Below, one piece after another: positions 44,863-56,136 of a stretch of 64,000 nt of DNA. The translations under genes and the position numbers were made by a program. Every line of letters begins with the position of its first letter. Position 1 is the stretch's first letter. This stretch comes from Clarkia xantiana subsp. parviflora. Its lineage: Eukaryota > Streptophyta > Magnoliopsida > Myrtales > Onagraceae. The notes beneath the pieces are model-generated. The model searched no databases, was not told the DNA's origin, and worked only from the letters and a program-made list of their open reading frames with translations. The DNA is taken from assembly GCA_036873135.1 (NCBI GenBank), contig JAPTYO010000022.1, positions 8,151,785 to 8,215,784 on the forward strand, in the 5' to 3' direction.

Positions 44863-47749
44863 TTAAGCTTGATCCTTGGCAACGTCGAGGGGAGCAGGGT
44901 CCACGAGATCTGTGACAGAAGGCTCCGTGATTAGAGGATCGGACTCTGGAAGATTAGCCGCGGGAGGGTCGATCATCGGGGGCTCAGTCGTCGGGATGTC
45001 TGCACTTGGAGGCTCCACCATGCCTTCAGTAACCACAGTCCCCTCGGGGGTGTTGCCCCCGTCACTCTCCTCAGAAAGGCTGAAATACCTCTCCGCGAAG
45101 GGGGCGAGAGTCTGAGACTTGGTGAAATCGATGGCACCACCATACTCCAGATGGAGCTCCTTGACAGCATTAAGCAGGGTGTTCTCCACCTCCGCCGTAC
45201 AGAACTTAACCGCGTCCGCTTGAAAAGCCTCGGAGCCCCGATAATCCTCCCGACCGCTTCAGCCAGCTTGGCAGGGAACTCGGCGACCTCCCGCTCCAGC
45301 TGTCGGGACCGGTTGGTGAGAAGGACCTTCTCAGCCTCTAGCCCTGCCTTGGCGTCCTCAAGGGCCTTCTTCTCGAGGACAAAACCGTCTCGATCCTCCG
45401 CGCGCCCCTGCTGCTCTTCCTGGAGCCTTTGGCACTCCTGCTTCAGCAACCTCTCAAAATCGTGGACCTGCCTCGGGAGGTCCCGAGTCTTCTGGTTAAG
45501 GAGGGCCTGCTCCTTAACCAACTTCCCCTTCGACGACTCGGAGGCAGCCAGATCCTCCCTGAGTTTGGCCTAGACCTCGGGGGCCGCCTTCGCTCGCTCC
45601 TCCTTCAGGGCCTCCTCCAAGGCCAGGATGTACCCGAAACAGCGGTGCTGGTCCGTCATTTCCTGTGGAAAAGAAGGGAAGGTTAGTACATGAGAATATC
45701 TTACATTGTATACTAAGTGTAAAAACAGGAAGCCTTACCTCCACACGGCGAACGGCCATGGCGCGAATGTCCGCGTGGATATCCTCTTGGGCCAAGGAGA
45801 GTGGAAGCATCATAGACGGTGGAACTGAGCCTGCCAGCAGGCGCAGACCCAGTTCCGGGGATACATTGTCCCGACGCAGCGGGACCCCCTGCAATGACTC
45901 GATCGGGGTCCAGGGGGCTGCCGCCTGGTCGGGGGCGTAAAGCCGATAGAAGCTCCCGTCTAAGGGGAGAGGAGGAGGAATGACCTGAGCGTCGGTGGTG
46001 CGCGCCTCCGAGCCGCCATGGGAACCCGTCGTCCCCTCGGGAGCCAGGCTCAAGACCGGCGAAAGCTGCTGTGCCGGAGAAGATAGGGACAACCCTTCAG
46101 AAGTTGGCTCCAGCGGGGTCTGCCTCACCCCCGACGACGAACCAAGGGCTGGCCCTCGCTCGCCTCCTCAGAAGAATGGGAGACGTCCAGATCAACCACC
46201 CGACGGAATTGACCGTCCGTCGGGGCGTCTTCGGTCCCCGATCTTGTCGGGGCAGGAAGTGATAGGAGGGGCTCTCCGACCCGGGCGTCGGAGGGTGGCG
46301 TCACCGCGGAAGCTCCAGCTCCCGATTGACCTGCAGCTGGAGGACAAGAAGCTTCAGAAAGAAAGTCAGGAAGTTGATCAGGATCCTTACACCAGATTAC
46401 GTGACGGGAGAGATACTGGTCCTTCCCGTAGTAATTGTAGTAACCCGCTTTGGGAACGCGGGGAGTTTCCCCTTGCAGGATGCGTTTGATCCCTTCGATC
46501 CTAGCTCCCTTATCGGAGGGGATTAACTCCTCGGGAATACGCCTCATGTACAATCGAATTGCTAAGCGGAGCTGTTTACCTTCCTCGGGAGTCTTGGTGT
46601 TGAAGATCTGCTCCATCTTCTCCACCCGAGCCCGCTTGATCTGCTCCGAAGTCGGAGGTGCTGAGGAGGAGGTGGCCATCTTCGAAGACTTCCTCTTCCT
46701 CGAGGGGCGTTGGACAGCATCGGTCTCCGCCTGCTTAAGCACGAGATTGGTCAGCAATGATACCTTCTTAGCTGCAAAGACGAAAACGAAAAGTGCAATC
46801 AGAATATTACCCAAGGAACGAGGTTGGAGGGGCCATCATAGAGCTAACCCCCCTAGACAACATCGAGGAGACGGATCCTGGCCAGAACCAGGTCCCGCTC
46901 CACGAGGGAGTTGGCATCGAGGGGAACGAAAGAATCCCCCCAACGGTAAAGCTGGATGCAGTTGAGAATCTGAAAGTCCTCCTCGGAGTAAGTGTGAAAA
47001 GAGGGAGCAGGGTCCGCCTCAACCTCCCATCGGGGCCACAGGATGGAGCTGTTCCGGATGAAGAAATAACTCTTCTTCCAGCCGCTATTGTCGGGCCCCG
47101 AGTCAGTAATCAGCACCCGACCTTTGGCGACCTTCCATGTGTCACAAGTCCAGCTACATCGGGAGAGCTGCGCCTTGCTCCACTTAGGCATCCGCGGGTA
47201 GAAGGCACAGACCCCGACGTCATTGCACTTTAGCCCATAGAAGGTCCGGAAGAGTCGGAGGCTATAGGGCCATTGTTGACGGAGGCAAAGCACGCGGAAG
47301 GCATTCCACACGCGGATGGCATGGGGGGAGAAAGTAGTTGGATGTGTTTTGTAATATTTACATATCTCGACCATGTCACCACAGAAGGGGAAGCGGATCC
47401 CTGCCGATATTTGCCCGGTGGAGACAAATACCTCCCCTTCCCAGGGACGAGTAACCACAGGGTCACCTGGGACGCGAGGCCAAGGAAAAGGGAAGCGAGG
47501 CTCCCAGGTGGAAGTAATGCACCCCTCACGGAGAGCTGCATCATAGGCGGTGTCTGAAATCTCATTACAAGCATAATCGAACTTGAAGGGCTTCCTCTCC
47601 CCGGAACTGGACTCACCGTCTGGAAAGTAATCATGGCAAGAAAAGGCACATATGATTTCCGCAGAAGTCCGGGTAAGTTGATTGAGATAAAAGGAAAAAC
47701 TATGCTAACAAGTTTCTTCGGAATCGAAGGAGGAAATCTTACCAGACAT
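44863..47749 (-). pseudogene. Antisense gene of element B, multi-exon, nearly complete
   Basis: Exon 1 ATGTCTG (47749-47743); intron; exon 2 47619 to about 46808, with GIRFPFCGDMVEICKYY, PHAIRVWNAF and FRTFYGLK (PF04195-like); intron; exon 3 about 46774-45738 with a lysine-rich block, PEELIPS, a WCKDPDQLPDF stretch and a proline-rich part split by one frame change near 46125; intron with GTAAG and CCACAG; last exon 45663-44863, a long coiled coil (near 45500-45270) ending in an acidic proline-rich tail. Stops occur near the end of exon 2 and at about 45571. It converges on pol, with the tandem array between the two 3' ends. The function of the product is not known. Confidence 0.82.
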
Positions 47750-48174
47750 GTTGAATCGGAGAAGAAAGGATGATCTTAATGGTCAGAGGTCTTGGTCGCC
47801 GGAGTGCGGATCAGAGACTAGAAAGGAGAGCTTGAGCTTTTGAAAACACAGAGAATGAAACGGTAGAGAAGAACTGAATCGTGCCAAGATTTGGGTTTTT
47901 ATAGGAGAGAGGACAGCCAAAGAGACGTTGCGATCTGGACCGTTGAAGATGAAACGCCTCCACCTGAATCGTCGAAACACTAGGGAAAACGGCTATAAAG
48001 CGCTTTTTCAGAAAAGCAGGCACGGGCACTCAAGCCGTCACTTCATCACCCATCGCATTTAATAGTTGAGTAATCGAGAAATCTTTTCGGATTCGGTGGT
48101 TATCCTCGGAATATCGAAAGGTCCGGAGTTGGAAGACACGACAAACTATAAGTCCCTCATGTCTTGGGGGCAAA
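47750..48174 (-). promoter_or_regulatory. Promoter and 5' UTR of B's antisense gene; B polypurine tract
   Basis: A minus-strand TATA box (CTCCTATAAAAACCC) at 47893-47907 lies about 150 bases upstream of the ATG. The plus-strand polypurine tract GTCTTGGGGGCAAA ends at 48174. The stretch shares phrases with the same interval in D and G, such as AGCGCTTTTTCAGAAAAG. Confidence 0.72.
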
Positions 48175-48866
48175 TGATGGGTTTCGATATAGCCGTTAGG
48201 CCCATTAACGACGACTAAATGGCGAAGAAGGCCCACTGGGCCCCAAAGAGGCTTAGAAGACCAATACGAGGGGACCCGACAAGGTCGGTCCCGACTTACG
48301 AGCTGAACGCTCCCGATCCTATGCTTTTAAGTAGGCCCCGATCCTATGCCTTTAAGTAGGCCCCGATGATATGCCTTTAAGTAGGCCCCGGCAATATGCC
48401 TTTAAGTAGGCCCCGATATTGAATCCCTGAAAATACTGGCCCTGTCCCGATGACGAGGGGCCCCGAGCGGTGACCAAAGGAGATAACTCTGGAGTCCCCG
48501 ACGTCCGTCGGGACTTGCCACCAGAGAACGAGGCCGAGAAATACGCCCACTATCAACATAGTGGGGAAGTAGCCTGAAAAGACGGAACGTGGGCTACTGG
48601 CCGTGCCGAGATAAACGGAACGTGGCAGTTATCTCAACAGGTAACTGAGGTGACCCCTCCCCTATATAAAGGGAGGAGTTACCTCAGGATTGTTACGTTC
48701 ATACTTACATATTGATACTTGCCAGTTTACATCGAGATACTCATTTAAGCATCAGAGAGGGATTCTGGGTCACCGCCCGGTCTATCCCCTTCTTGCAGGA
48801 TTACTTGGAGCAAAGAAGTTCGGACTTCCGTCAAGAACGTACCGGAGTTCCAACCGTGATCCAACA
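48175..48866 (+). repeat. 3' LTR of element B
   Basis: Complete 692-bp LTR, TGATGGGTTTCG to CCAACA, followed by AGCAG. Carries the 25-bp array near 48312 and the TATA box near 48662. Confidence 0.93.
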
Positions 48867-50974
48867 AGCAGAAACCGCGCTGTCGAACTCAGGAGTAGTA
48901 GGGAACTTTCCAAGTCCCTCCTCAATTCCGGCCTTCATTGCCTCTTCGCGCACTTTCCGACAAGCAACCATCTGTTTGCCCGCATTGTCAGAAATTGCCT
49001 TCACAATGGAAACATTCTCAGATTCAAGCTGAACAAGGCGGGCATGATCAGAATCATAACGGGCATCAAAATCTGTCATCTTCAAAGAAAGACGGCGCAC
49101 TTCTTCGTTAGCTTCCTTAAGCACCCTGGACACAACGGCAGCTTTATCGGCAATAGCACGCTTCTCCTGGACAAGTTCCAACATGAAGGAGGCCATGTGC
49201 ACCATATCAGAAACAACCTGAAAACAACAAGACAATAAGCATACATGTTCGGAAACAACGAGCATAGCAAAGCAAAGAAAGATACTTACTAGGGTGAATC
49301 CAGATAATGATCTCTCAACAAAGGTTCGCGCCTCTTCGTCGCTCGATGGCCGAACAAGTCGATCACCAGGAGGAATGGATCGATGAAGAACACGCACACC
49401 AACTTCTGGCATGCTAAGCCGGGAAATCTTGGGGAAAGGGAAATCCCCTGTCACATATGGAATCTACTTATCATCCAAAATATCACCTTCCAAAAGGATG
49501 AAGCAGATCCGCACGTCCAAGTGGCGGGAGCACTACATGCAAACCAACTAGAGTTATGCAAAAACCAAAAACAAAGCGCACAAAAGCACACAGACAAGTG
49601 TTCAGCTTATACCAGAAGGAAGAGCACGTTCCACCTCGGACCGCTCCTTCGAGCGGGGGGCAGACAGCGCATCCTTGCAACCGTCAACTTCCTTCCCTTT
49701 ATGGCAGGAAGGAGTAGGAACGGTCACAATAGTCTTCGGGCGCTTCGAACTTCTCGAAGAACACGTCCCAGCAGTGGACCGTTTGGCAGAATCAGGAGCG
49801 GCAACAACGCGATCAGTAACAAGCGTCTTGCAACCTGCAAATAGCACACAAAGTTACAATCAAAATACAACTAAACTAAGACAGTGCAAGAAAGACTGTT
49901 TATTTAGGCAGTTTACCTTTTCCATGACCGAAAGCCGCTGATGCTCCAGGAGCAAGAGATGGAACAATCCTTCCGTTAGAAGCAATCTTGCGAGCGGTTT
50001 CCGTCTGCAAAGACGAGCTTTTTCCGTCAAACCAACCTACATTGCAACATGGTAAAAAGTTATAAAAATGCTTAACATACCGTAGCCGCAGAAGGGAGCA
50101 CATGAATCCCAACATCGACCAACTCCTGATCAGATGTGCGCAGCGAACAAGTAAAACCACGCGATCGCTGACAGTGATATATATGCTTTATCACCTCCCT
50201 ATCCAGCAAGGAGAGTTCCCGAAAAGCAGGCGCGGGATCAGATTTCCGAATATACTCGACGTCCCAAGTCGTACCCGCATCATTAGCAAAAAAGTAATGG
50301 TGCCTCCAATGATCGGCAGAGCGATCTGCGGCGGCAACCAACCGATAACTAGAATCCCACTTGGCTTCACCAAGGCCAAGTTCCTCAAACCCATCACCTT
50401 GCAAGTTCGGCCAGCGAACTTTCACACTACACAATCCCGCAGAGTCCGGACTCTTAAGCTGATAGAAACAGAGAAAGAGGGTGGGAGAATAATGCCATGA
50501 CTTCTTGTGAAACAGCACTCTAAAGCAAGTCCATACCCGAATTCCATTGGGCGCAAGATCTAAGGGGGAAATCCCGTAACCGCTACAAAGCTCAATCAAG
50601 TCAGAGCAATAGGGAAACCGCAAACCCTCCCTAACGTTAGATGTATATACGACGAACAAGTCTATAGGTGGAGGAGTAGCATCTCCTAAACTACTCTCAC
50701 GGAGTGCATCAAAGGGGTAAATAGCCTCTACACAAGGGTCAAGTCCGGAAGCACTCGCATACAGGGCAAACAAGGATCTATCCAAGCGGTTGGTGTAATA
50801 TCTAACCAACACTTCCGTCTCTTCGACGGGAGGTGCCTCACCAGAAGGTTCAGCAACTACGCCCTCATCAATGCCCAAAACACTATCTACTTGTGAAACC
50901 AAATCTACCTCCAAGTCATCCTCAACGTCAGAATTAAAAGGGGTCTGCGATAGAGGAGTGGTGGACTTACTCAT
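48867..50974 (-). pseudogene. Antisense gene of element H, five exons, 3' end cut by B
   Basis: Exon 1 from ATG 50974 to 50081 has an acidic N-terminus, then GLRFPYCSDLIELC and a PNGIRVWTCFRVLF block, the same PF04195-like core as in B, D and G but diverged. Introns follow with clear GT...AG ends: 50080-50037, 49916-49835, 49612 to about 49530. Exon 4 (to about 49290) contains MPEVGVRVLHRSIPPGDR, matched by TPEVGVRVLRGAIPPGYR in element F; an in-frame TAG lies near its start. Exon 5 (49217-48867) is a coiled coil and continues at 7383-7118 beyond B. Exon count and order match F. The direction is opposite to H's gag. Confidence 0.8.
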
Positions 50975-51104
50975 AACGGAAATTCGATCAAAAAGAAAGG
51001 AGTTCCACAAGGGGTTACTACGACTTCGCAATCTGCCAAAATCAAACAAGAAGTCCACACGTCAAGGTCATGCGACCATAAAGCGCCAATGCACATAACG
51101 GCAT
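50975..51104. other. H: upstream of the antisense gene
   Basis: No separate gene. An open frame runs through from 51058 into the antisense gene, so a start upstream of 50974 is possible, but the MSKS start at 50974 is better placed. Confidence 0.4.
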
Positions 51105-51215
51105 ACGTGTAGCAAAGTCAACGCGCATAGCAAAGTCAACGCGCATAGCAAAGTCAACGCGCATAGCAAAGTCAATGCGCATAGTAAACTCAACGCGCGT
51201 AGCAAAGTTGATATG
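51105..51215. repeat. 18-bp tandem repeat upstream of H's antisense gene
   Basis: About six copies of GCATAGCAAAGTCAACGC. It sits about 140-240 bases upstream of the antisense ATG, a place where a promoter would lie, so it could be an enhancer-like array. The period keeps frames open and gives false proteins. Confidence 0.85.
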
Positions 51216-52634
51216 TACAACAAAAGTGGCCAACGTCCCAAGAAGCTGTCATGCAAGCGGTGCGACTAGCATGACGAACCGCGAAAAGCAAACACGACAA
51301 CACTTAGGAAAAATATTTTCTAACGCATCGAGACAACAAACGGCTACTCCCAAAGACGTTTAGAAATTTCCGACAACCAACAAACCCGTTAAGGGAGAAA
51401 CTACACATACCGACCAAAAGACCTTTACGCGAAAGCATGGGGGCAATATATCCAATGGGGGAAGTTTACCACAACTATCCACGAAGGTAAAAAATCGTCT
51501 AAGGCATGAGCTAACAACGATAGCAACAACAACCAACCAGCAATTATTCAACATACGAACACCAATAAGCAGCTCTATGCAACAACAACGACAAATAGTT
51601 CAAAGGACCGGCAATACGGCAACATCCAAAAATCAAGACGAAGCTGTCCTGTAAAATCGAGTTTTCAGACTACCTCAAAATGTGACGAAAAGTATCACAA
51701 TGGACTCCACTCGTCGAGACGATTTCAGAAAGGTAAGGACCGCGGCGAACGGAGTACGGGAAGGCGGCGCGTGGGTTACACGCGCCGGCAGGGCAATACT
51801 CAAGCGACGGCGCGTGAGGGCGCGTCCGGTGTCGTCTGGAAATTCTGAAGGCGGCGCTGGAATCCTCGCGATGATCTGAGTCGATTGGTGGTGTCAATTT
51901 CTGAAAACAAGTCAAGAATCAAACACGTAACTTTCGGGATGCACCTAAAGTTTACGACGGTGAAGAAACTATGAACAAGCAAATAATTTCTAGAAATGGT
52001 GGAGAAATCACCTGCAAAGAAGGATGAAGAATGAATTCCAAGAAAGCTGGAAGAATGATTGGGGATTAGTGTAATCACATATCCCAAAAGATGCCTTGAT
52101 GATAAGGATCAAAGGAGTAATTCATCTACACCCACACCTAAGTGCTTACGGTATACTCCACCCTCTTCTAAGTATTTATCTCTACGCGCATGATTATTTT
52201 AGTGCTAGGCGTATCAAGTTCATCATTTTTACATGCATGTTTGCATATCGAATGATTCATGATTTATTAATCGCTAAGTCGTTTTAGAGTATACGGATTA
52301 TATTTCTAGCATCACGTAATTGCGTTCTTGCCATGACCGTTACTTGTGCATGCATGTTGATAAAAGCATGTCCGCATGACACATTACTAATTGCTTACAT
52401 CCCTAGAGGTAATCATGTTTGCACGATATATACGCACATTCTCCATTGCACTAACCGTGATGACAGGAAATAAAGTCACATGGTCAAAAAATCAAAGGAC
52501 GGGCGAAATCAAGACGTCTACGTCCAACCGACAATCAAGACCGGAAGGTTAGCGTCAAGCTCAAATTGGACGCGTATCCTAACTTAAAATAGAGTCGAGA
52601 AAGGTTTTAAACCGTTACTTGACTCGGGGGCAAG
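51216..52634. other. H: 3' non-coding part and polypurine tract
   Basis: No gene recognised. The tract ACTTGACTCGGGGGCAAG at 52618-52634 abuts the 3' LTR and resembles that of E (TTGACTCGGGGGCATG). Confidence 0.6.
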
Positions 52635-53501
52635 TGATGGATATTTGTCCAATTCGGGTTCGTATTTATGTTTCGGGCCTCGTAAACACGTCGAAAATCA
52701 CATATCGGTTTAAAAACGCCTCCCAAGGGTCGAAACGGTCCGGAAGCACGTTACGCGCGTTCAGACCGGACCTCCGGATTGTTTGCAATCCGGAGGTCCG
52801 GGTTGCGCGGCAAGCCGGACCTCGCCGAATTGCCCAAATTCGACGAGGTCTGGATTGCACCACGGGTATTACGCGATTACCGTTTACGCGATTACCGTTA
52901 CATGTAGAGAAGTCAAGTTCGCGCATTGCCAATATTCACGACGGTTACCGCTTGCTTTTGAACCGTCATCAAACCGCTCTAAAACCGGGTCCGGTCCCAA
53001 GGAAGCTTATAAATAGGAGACCTTGGCCACCCATTTTGACACATCCTCTCATTTGCCCAACTTTGGCACTTTGAGCTCTGACTTCTCTCTAGAAATATTT
53101 TCTCTCTCTAAGATTACCTTTTTAGCCCTATTGTGACTTAGGCATCGGAGAGGGCTCCACTAGCATCACCCCCCTCTCTCCGTGCTAGTACTGGCCCTTC
53201 GTGCAGGAATCAGCGATCCGTGGCTAAGACGAGGAAAAGAAATAGGAGCAAGATGTGCCCAGACGCTCAGACTTGTGCACAGACCGCCATTTCCTGAGAC
53301 ACATCCGCCTTCCTGAGACACATCCGCTTTCCTGAGTCACATCCGCTTTCCTGAGACACAGACTCCTCTCGAGACACAGACTTTTCCGAGACTCAGCGAT
53401 AAAACCGAACACCTCTTCCACCCGAAGGGTGACAGCCCAGAAACTCGCTCAACCACTTAGACAGACCTGTTCATTCGGCCCAGTTCAGCCAAGACGCAAC
53501 A
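52635..53501 (+). repeat. 3' LTR of element H
   Basis: TGATGGATATT to CGCAACA, followed by GCAAT. TATA-type box CTTATAAATAGG near 53006-53017, with one change from the 5' copy. It has a 15-base duplication (TTTACGCGATTACCG-like) near 52880 absent from the 5' LTR. Confidence 0.92.
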
Positions 53502-53506
53502 GCAAT

Positions 53507-54366
53507 CAACGTAAATTTACCAACTGTTGAGCATATGAATTGAGTTAGTTTATTTCAATTCCACCGCTTTATTTGGGTTTTTCTACCTTGCTTGTAAAGC
53601 ACCATATTTTTGCTTTTTTTATTATTAGGGTGGATTTAATTGTAACATATTAAAAAAAAATTTTGCCAAAACATATGTAACTTTGTATGTGGTGCTATTA
53701 ATAATATCATACTATTTATTTATAAAATATATATCATACTATTAATAATATCAGTTTTCCTATGGAGTTCACCTTTAGGACAATAAAAAAACATTAAAAA
53801 TAGTTTTATAATCATAGTGCTTGTGGGGCATAGTAGAAAGACCCGCTCCACTTTTTGAAATAAATCAAGATAAGAATAGTATTAACTATGTTCATTGATT
53901 TTTAAATAGAAATGACATAAATTTATTTAAGTTAATAGATTTTAAATAGAAAATATATAAATTTAAGGACTTTAATAGAAACACTACAATGTTTGAGGAC
54001 TAAATAGATATTTTTCTTATAAAAATTGGTAAATCTAAGGACTTCAGTAAATCTAAGGACATAGATATTTTCTTGATAAAGATTGGGAAAAATAAAACCC
54101 TAACACTTAAGCGAGTGAGAGGAGTTGAAGGCTTGAACCGCAGCCAAAAAATGGAGGAGACATAGGAGAAGAATTCTAGCCCCTAGCAGCCACGTTGGCC
54201 AACAGCCACTCTGCCGGCCAGCGGCAACGCATCCTACTCCACCTGCTAGATATCTCTCCCCCGACCAGCGATCGCACCTCCGATAAACATCTGGGCCTCC
54301 CGACAAGAAGCCGCACTTCCGACAGTCAGTCGCGCCTCTAACCTCGATTAAGTATGGTACAGTTTG
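53507..54366. other. Host DNA right of element H
   Basis: AT-rich. A phrase with TAAGGACTT recurs near 53965, 54035 and 54055. 54100-54366 is GC-richer and has a 91-codon minus-strand frame without recognisable features; I do not call a gene. Confidence 0.5.
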
Positions 54367-55405
54367 TGTAAACACCTAATTTTGGACCACGCGCGGCACG
54401 CGTGACGTGTAGCGCACCTAAATAAGGAAATATGCAAATATGACAATTCGAGAAGCTTCCAAGAATGCTCCAGTACAAAATTAGGATAGTGTATATATTT
54501 ATTGCAGTGTATATTTTCTGAATATTTGTATTAAGTGGTCAGAATATTTAGTATTAATTAGAAGAATAAATCAGTTTATTTATTTTCTAGATTAGAGTAA
54601 AAACTAGGCATTATATATAGCATAGTATCAGTCGATGTAAAGGACAGACACAATCGGAAGAAATAGATAAATAAAGATGCTTTGGATCTTGGTCGACAAT
54701 ATATTTCGTCAATTTTATTTTGTTATTAGTAATATAATAATTCCTGTAGACGTTCTTTTAACTTGAGTTTGTTATATATATTTTTTTTCATCGTCTTCTT
54801 CACTCATCGACAACAACCTCAATTAGAGCACAAAACAAGGTTTATTCAGAATTTGCTGAACTCCCAAGTAGAGGAATTCGAAGATTCAAAGAAACAAATC
54901 TAAGTTCAGTTGTAGCAGCCAGCTCAAGGAGATTCAACGAACCATCCAGTCCAGAAGAACACTTTCTACGTGAATTGCTTTTCGGTGACATTAAGGACGC
55001 CCTTGGACCAGGCCACGCAGAAGCACTGCTCATTCGGTTTCGTCACTTTCTTGAAGCGGGAAGACACCGTGTCACCAGGACCTCGCTCTGCCCAAGTCTG
55101 GCCAGCACTTCGACCTCGTCTCTGCCCAAGTCTGGCCAGCACTTCGACCTCGTCTCGCCATCCTCCGTCGGAGTTATCACCAGGAGCTCTCCTTCGAATC
55201 CGCTCGCCGATCGCTAGCTCGTCACTGCTACCCCGAGATTCGTCCTTGTCCAACCGGAGCTCCTCGTTGAACCGAAGGTTGCGTTTGGTTCTAATTTGCT
55301 GATCCCCGTTTCTATTGCAGGTCTCGATTCTACACCAATCACACTCCAAAGTGATTAAGTCCTCCTTCGATATGACCGGTATACTCTCCGATTAGCTGTC
55401 CCGGA
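54367..55405. other. Possible old LTR or leader sequence of another element
   Basis: Starts TGTAAACACCTAATTTTGG, a start like that of C's LTR on its own strand, and has a TATA-like TATATATAGCATAG near 54615. No matching end, primer site or target duplication could be confirmed, and no second copy is in the window. The 3' part (54790-55330) contains short CTCGTC-type direct repeats near 55080-55155. G is inserted at 55405/55406. Confidence 0.25.
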
Positions 55406-56136
55406 TGTTGGATCACGGTTGGAACTCCGGTACGGTCTTGATGGCGATCCGAACTCCTTCGCTCCACGAAATCCTGCAAGAGGGGATAGACCGGGCGGTG
55501 ACCCAGAATCCCTCTCCGATGCTTAAATGAGTGTCTCGTAAAAACTGGCAAGCAAGAGTCTCCGTATGTAATTGTATTCAATCTGAGGTAACTTCTGCCC
55601 TTTTATAGGCGAAGAGCTACCTCAGTTACCTGGAGAACCGCTGGGGCGGTTAGCCCGCGTTCCGCGTATCTCGGCCATGATTCCGCCTATCTCGGCCATG
55701 ATTCCGCCTATCTCGGCCATGATCTCGCTTATCTCAGCCACGCTCCGCGTATCCCGGCCACGATCCCGCCTATCTAGGCCACGATCTCGCTTATCTCGGC
55801 CACGCTCCGCGTATCTCGGCCTCAACCTCTGATAGCAAGTCCCGACTAATATCGGGGACTCCAGAGTTATCTCATTGTGTCACCGCTTGGGGCCCCTCGT
55901 CATCGTGACAGGGCCAATCATTCTCAGGGATTCATCATCGGGGCCTACTGAAAGGCATCTCATCGGGAGCGTCCAGCTCGCCTATCGGGACCGACTCTGT
56001 CGGGACCTTTCATCATCGGGACTCCCGCTGTCGGGACCCTTCGCCTTGGTCTTCTTGACCTCCTTTTAAGGCCCAGTGGGCCTGTTCACCATTTCCTCGC
56101 CGTTAAAGGGCCAAACGGCCATAGCGAAACCCATCA
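55406..56136 (-). repeat. 3' LTR of element G
   Basis: 731 bp, TGATGGGTTTCG to CCAACA on the minus strand, with seven or eight 20-bp GAGATA-type units at about 55655-55825 and a TATA box (CCTATAAAAGGG on minus) near 55604. It ends next to the tract TTTGCCCCCAAGAC (reverse of the purine tract) at 56137-56150. Confidence 0.9.

Larger units (their letters stand above)
7384..48866 (+). mobile_element. Element B: Tat-lineage Ty3/gypsy element nested in H
   Basis: LTRs at 7384-8052 (completed at 38458-38480) and 48175-48866 are flanked by AGCAG at 7379-7383 and 48867-48871. Subtracting element C leaves about 11.1 kb. Order: LTR, primer site, gag-protease-RT-RNaseH-RNaseH-integrase (38517-44070, many lesions), tandem array, antisense gene (44863-47749), polypurine tract, LTR. 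The LTRs differ at about 22 of 692 positions by eye, mostly C/T changes. The insertion target is the last exon of H's antisense gene. Confidence 0.93.
1286..53501 (+). mobile_element. Element H: Ty3/gypsy-type element, Gag-Pro-Gag plan, outermost layer of the nest
   Basis: Two LTRs (1286-2141 and 52635-53501) in direct orientation are flanked by GCAAT on both sides. A primer site follows the left LTR and a G-rich polypurine tract precedes the right one. Once the internal insertion B (7384-48866) is subtracted, about 10.7 kb is native. Native order: LTR, broken gag-protease (2191-4345), second Gag-like module (to 5336), tandem repeats (5779-6423), antisense multi-exon gene (7118-7383 plus 48867-50974), non-coding 3' part, LTR. 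No RT or integrase is present. The LTRs differ at roughly 34 positions plus indels by eye (about 4%), making H the oldest layer. Confidence 0.92.

Noticed and set aside
54100..54375. 91-codon minus-strand frame in host DNA
   Set aside because: No recognisable features and no splice or promoter context. It might be part of a host gene exon but cannot be supported.
54966..55349. 127-codon minus-strand frame, and a 110-codon plus-strand frame over the same bases
   Set aside because: Charged, low-complexity sequence with internal direct repeats and no family resemblance; overlapping frames on both strands suggest composition bias.
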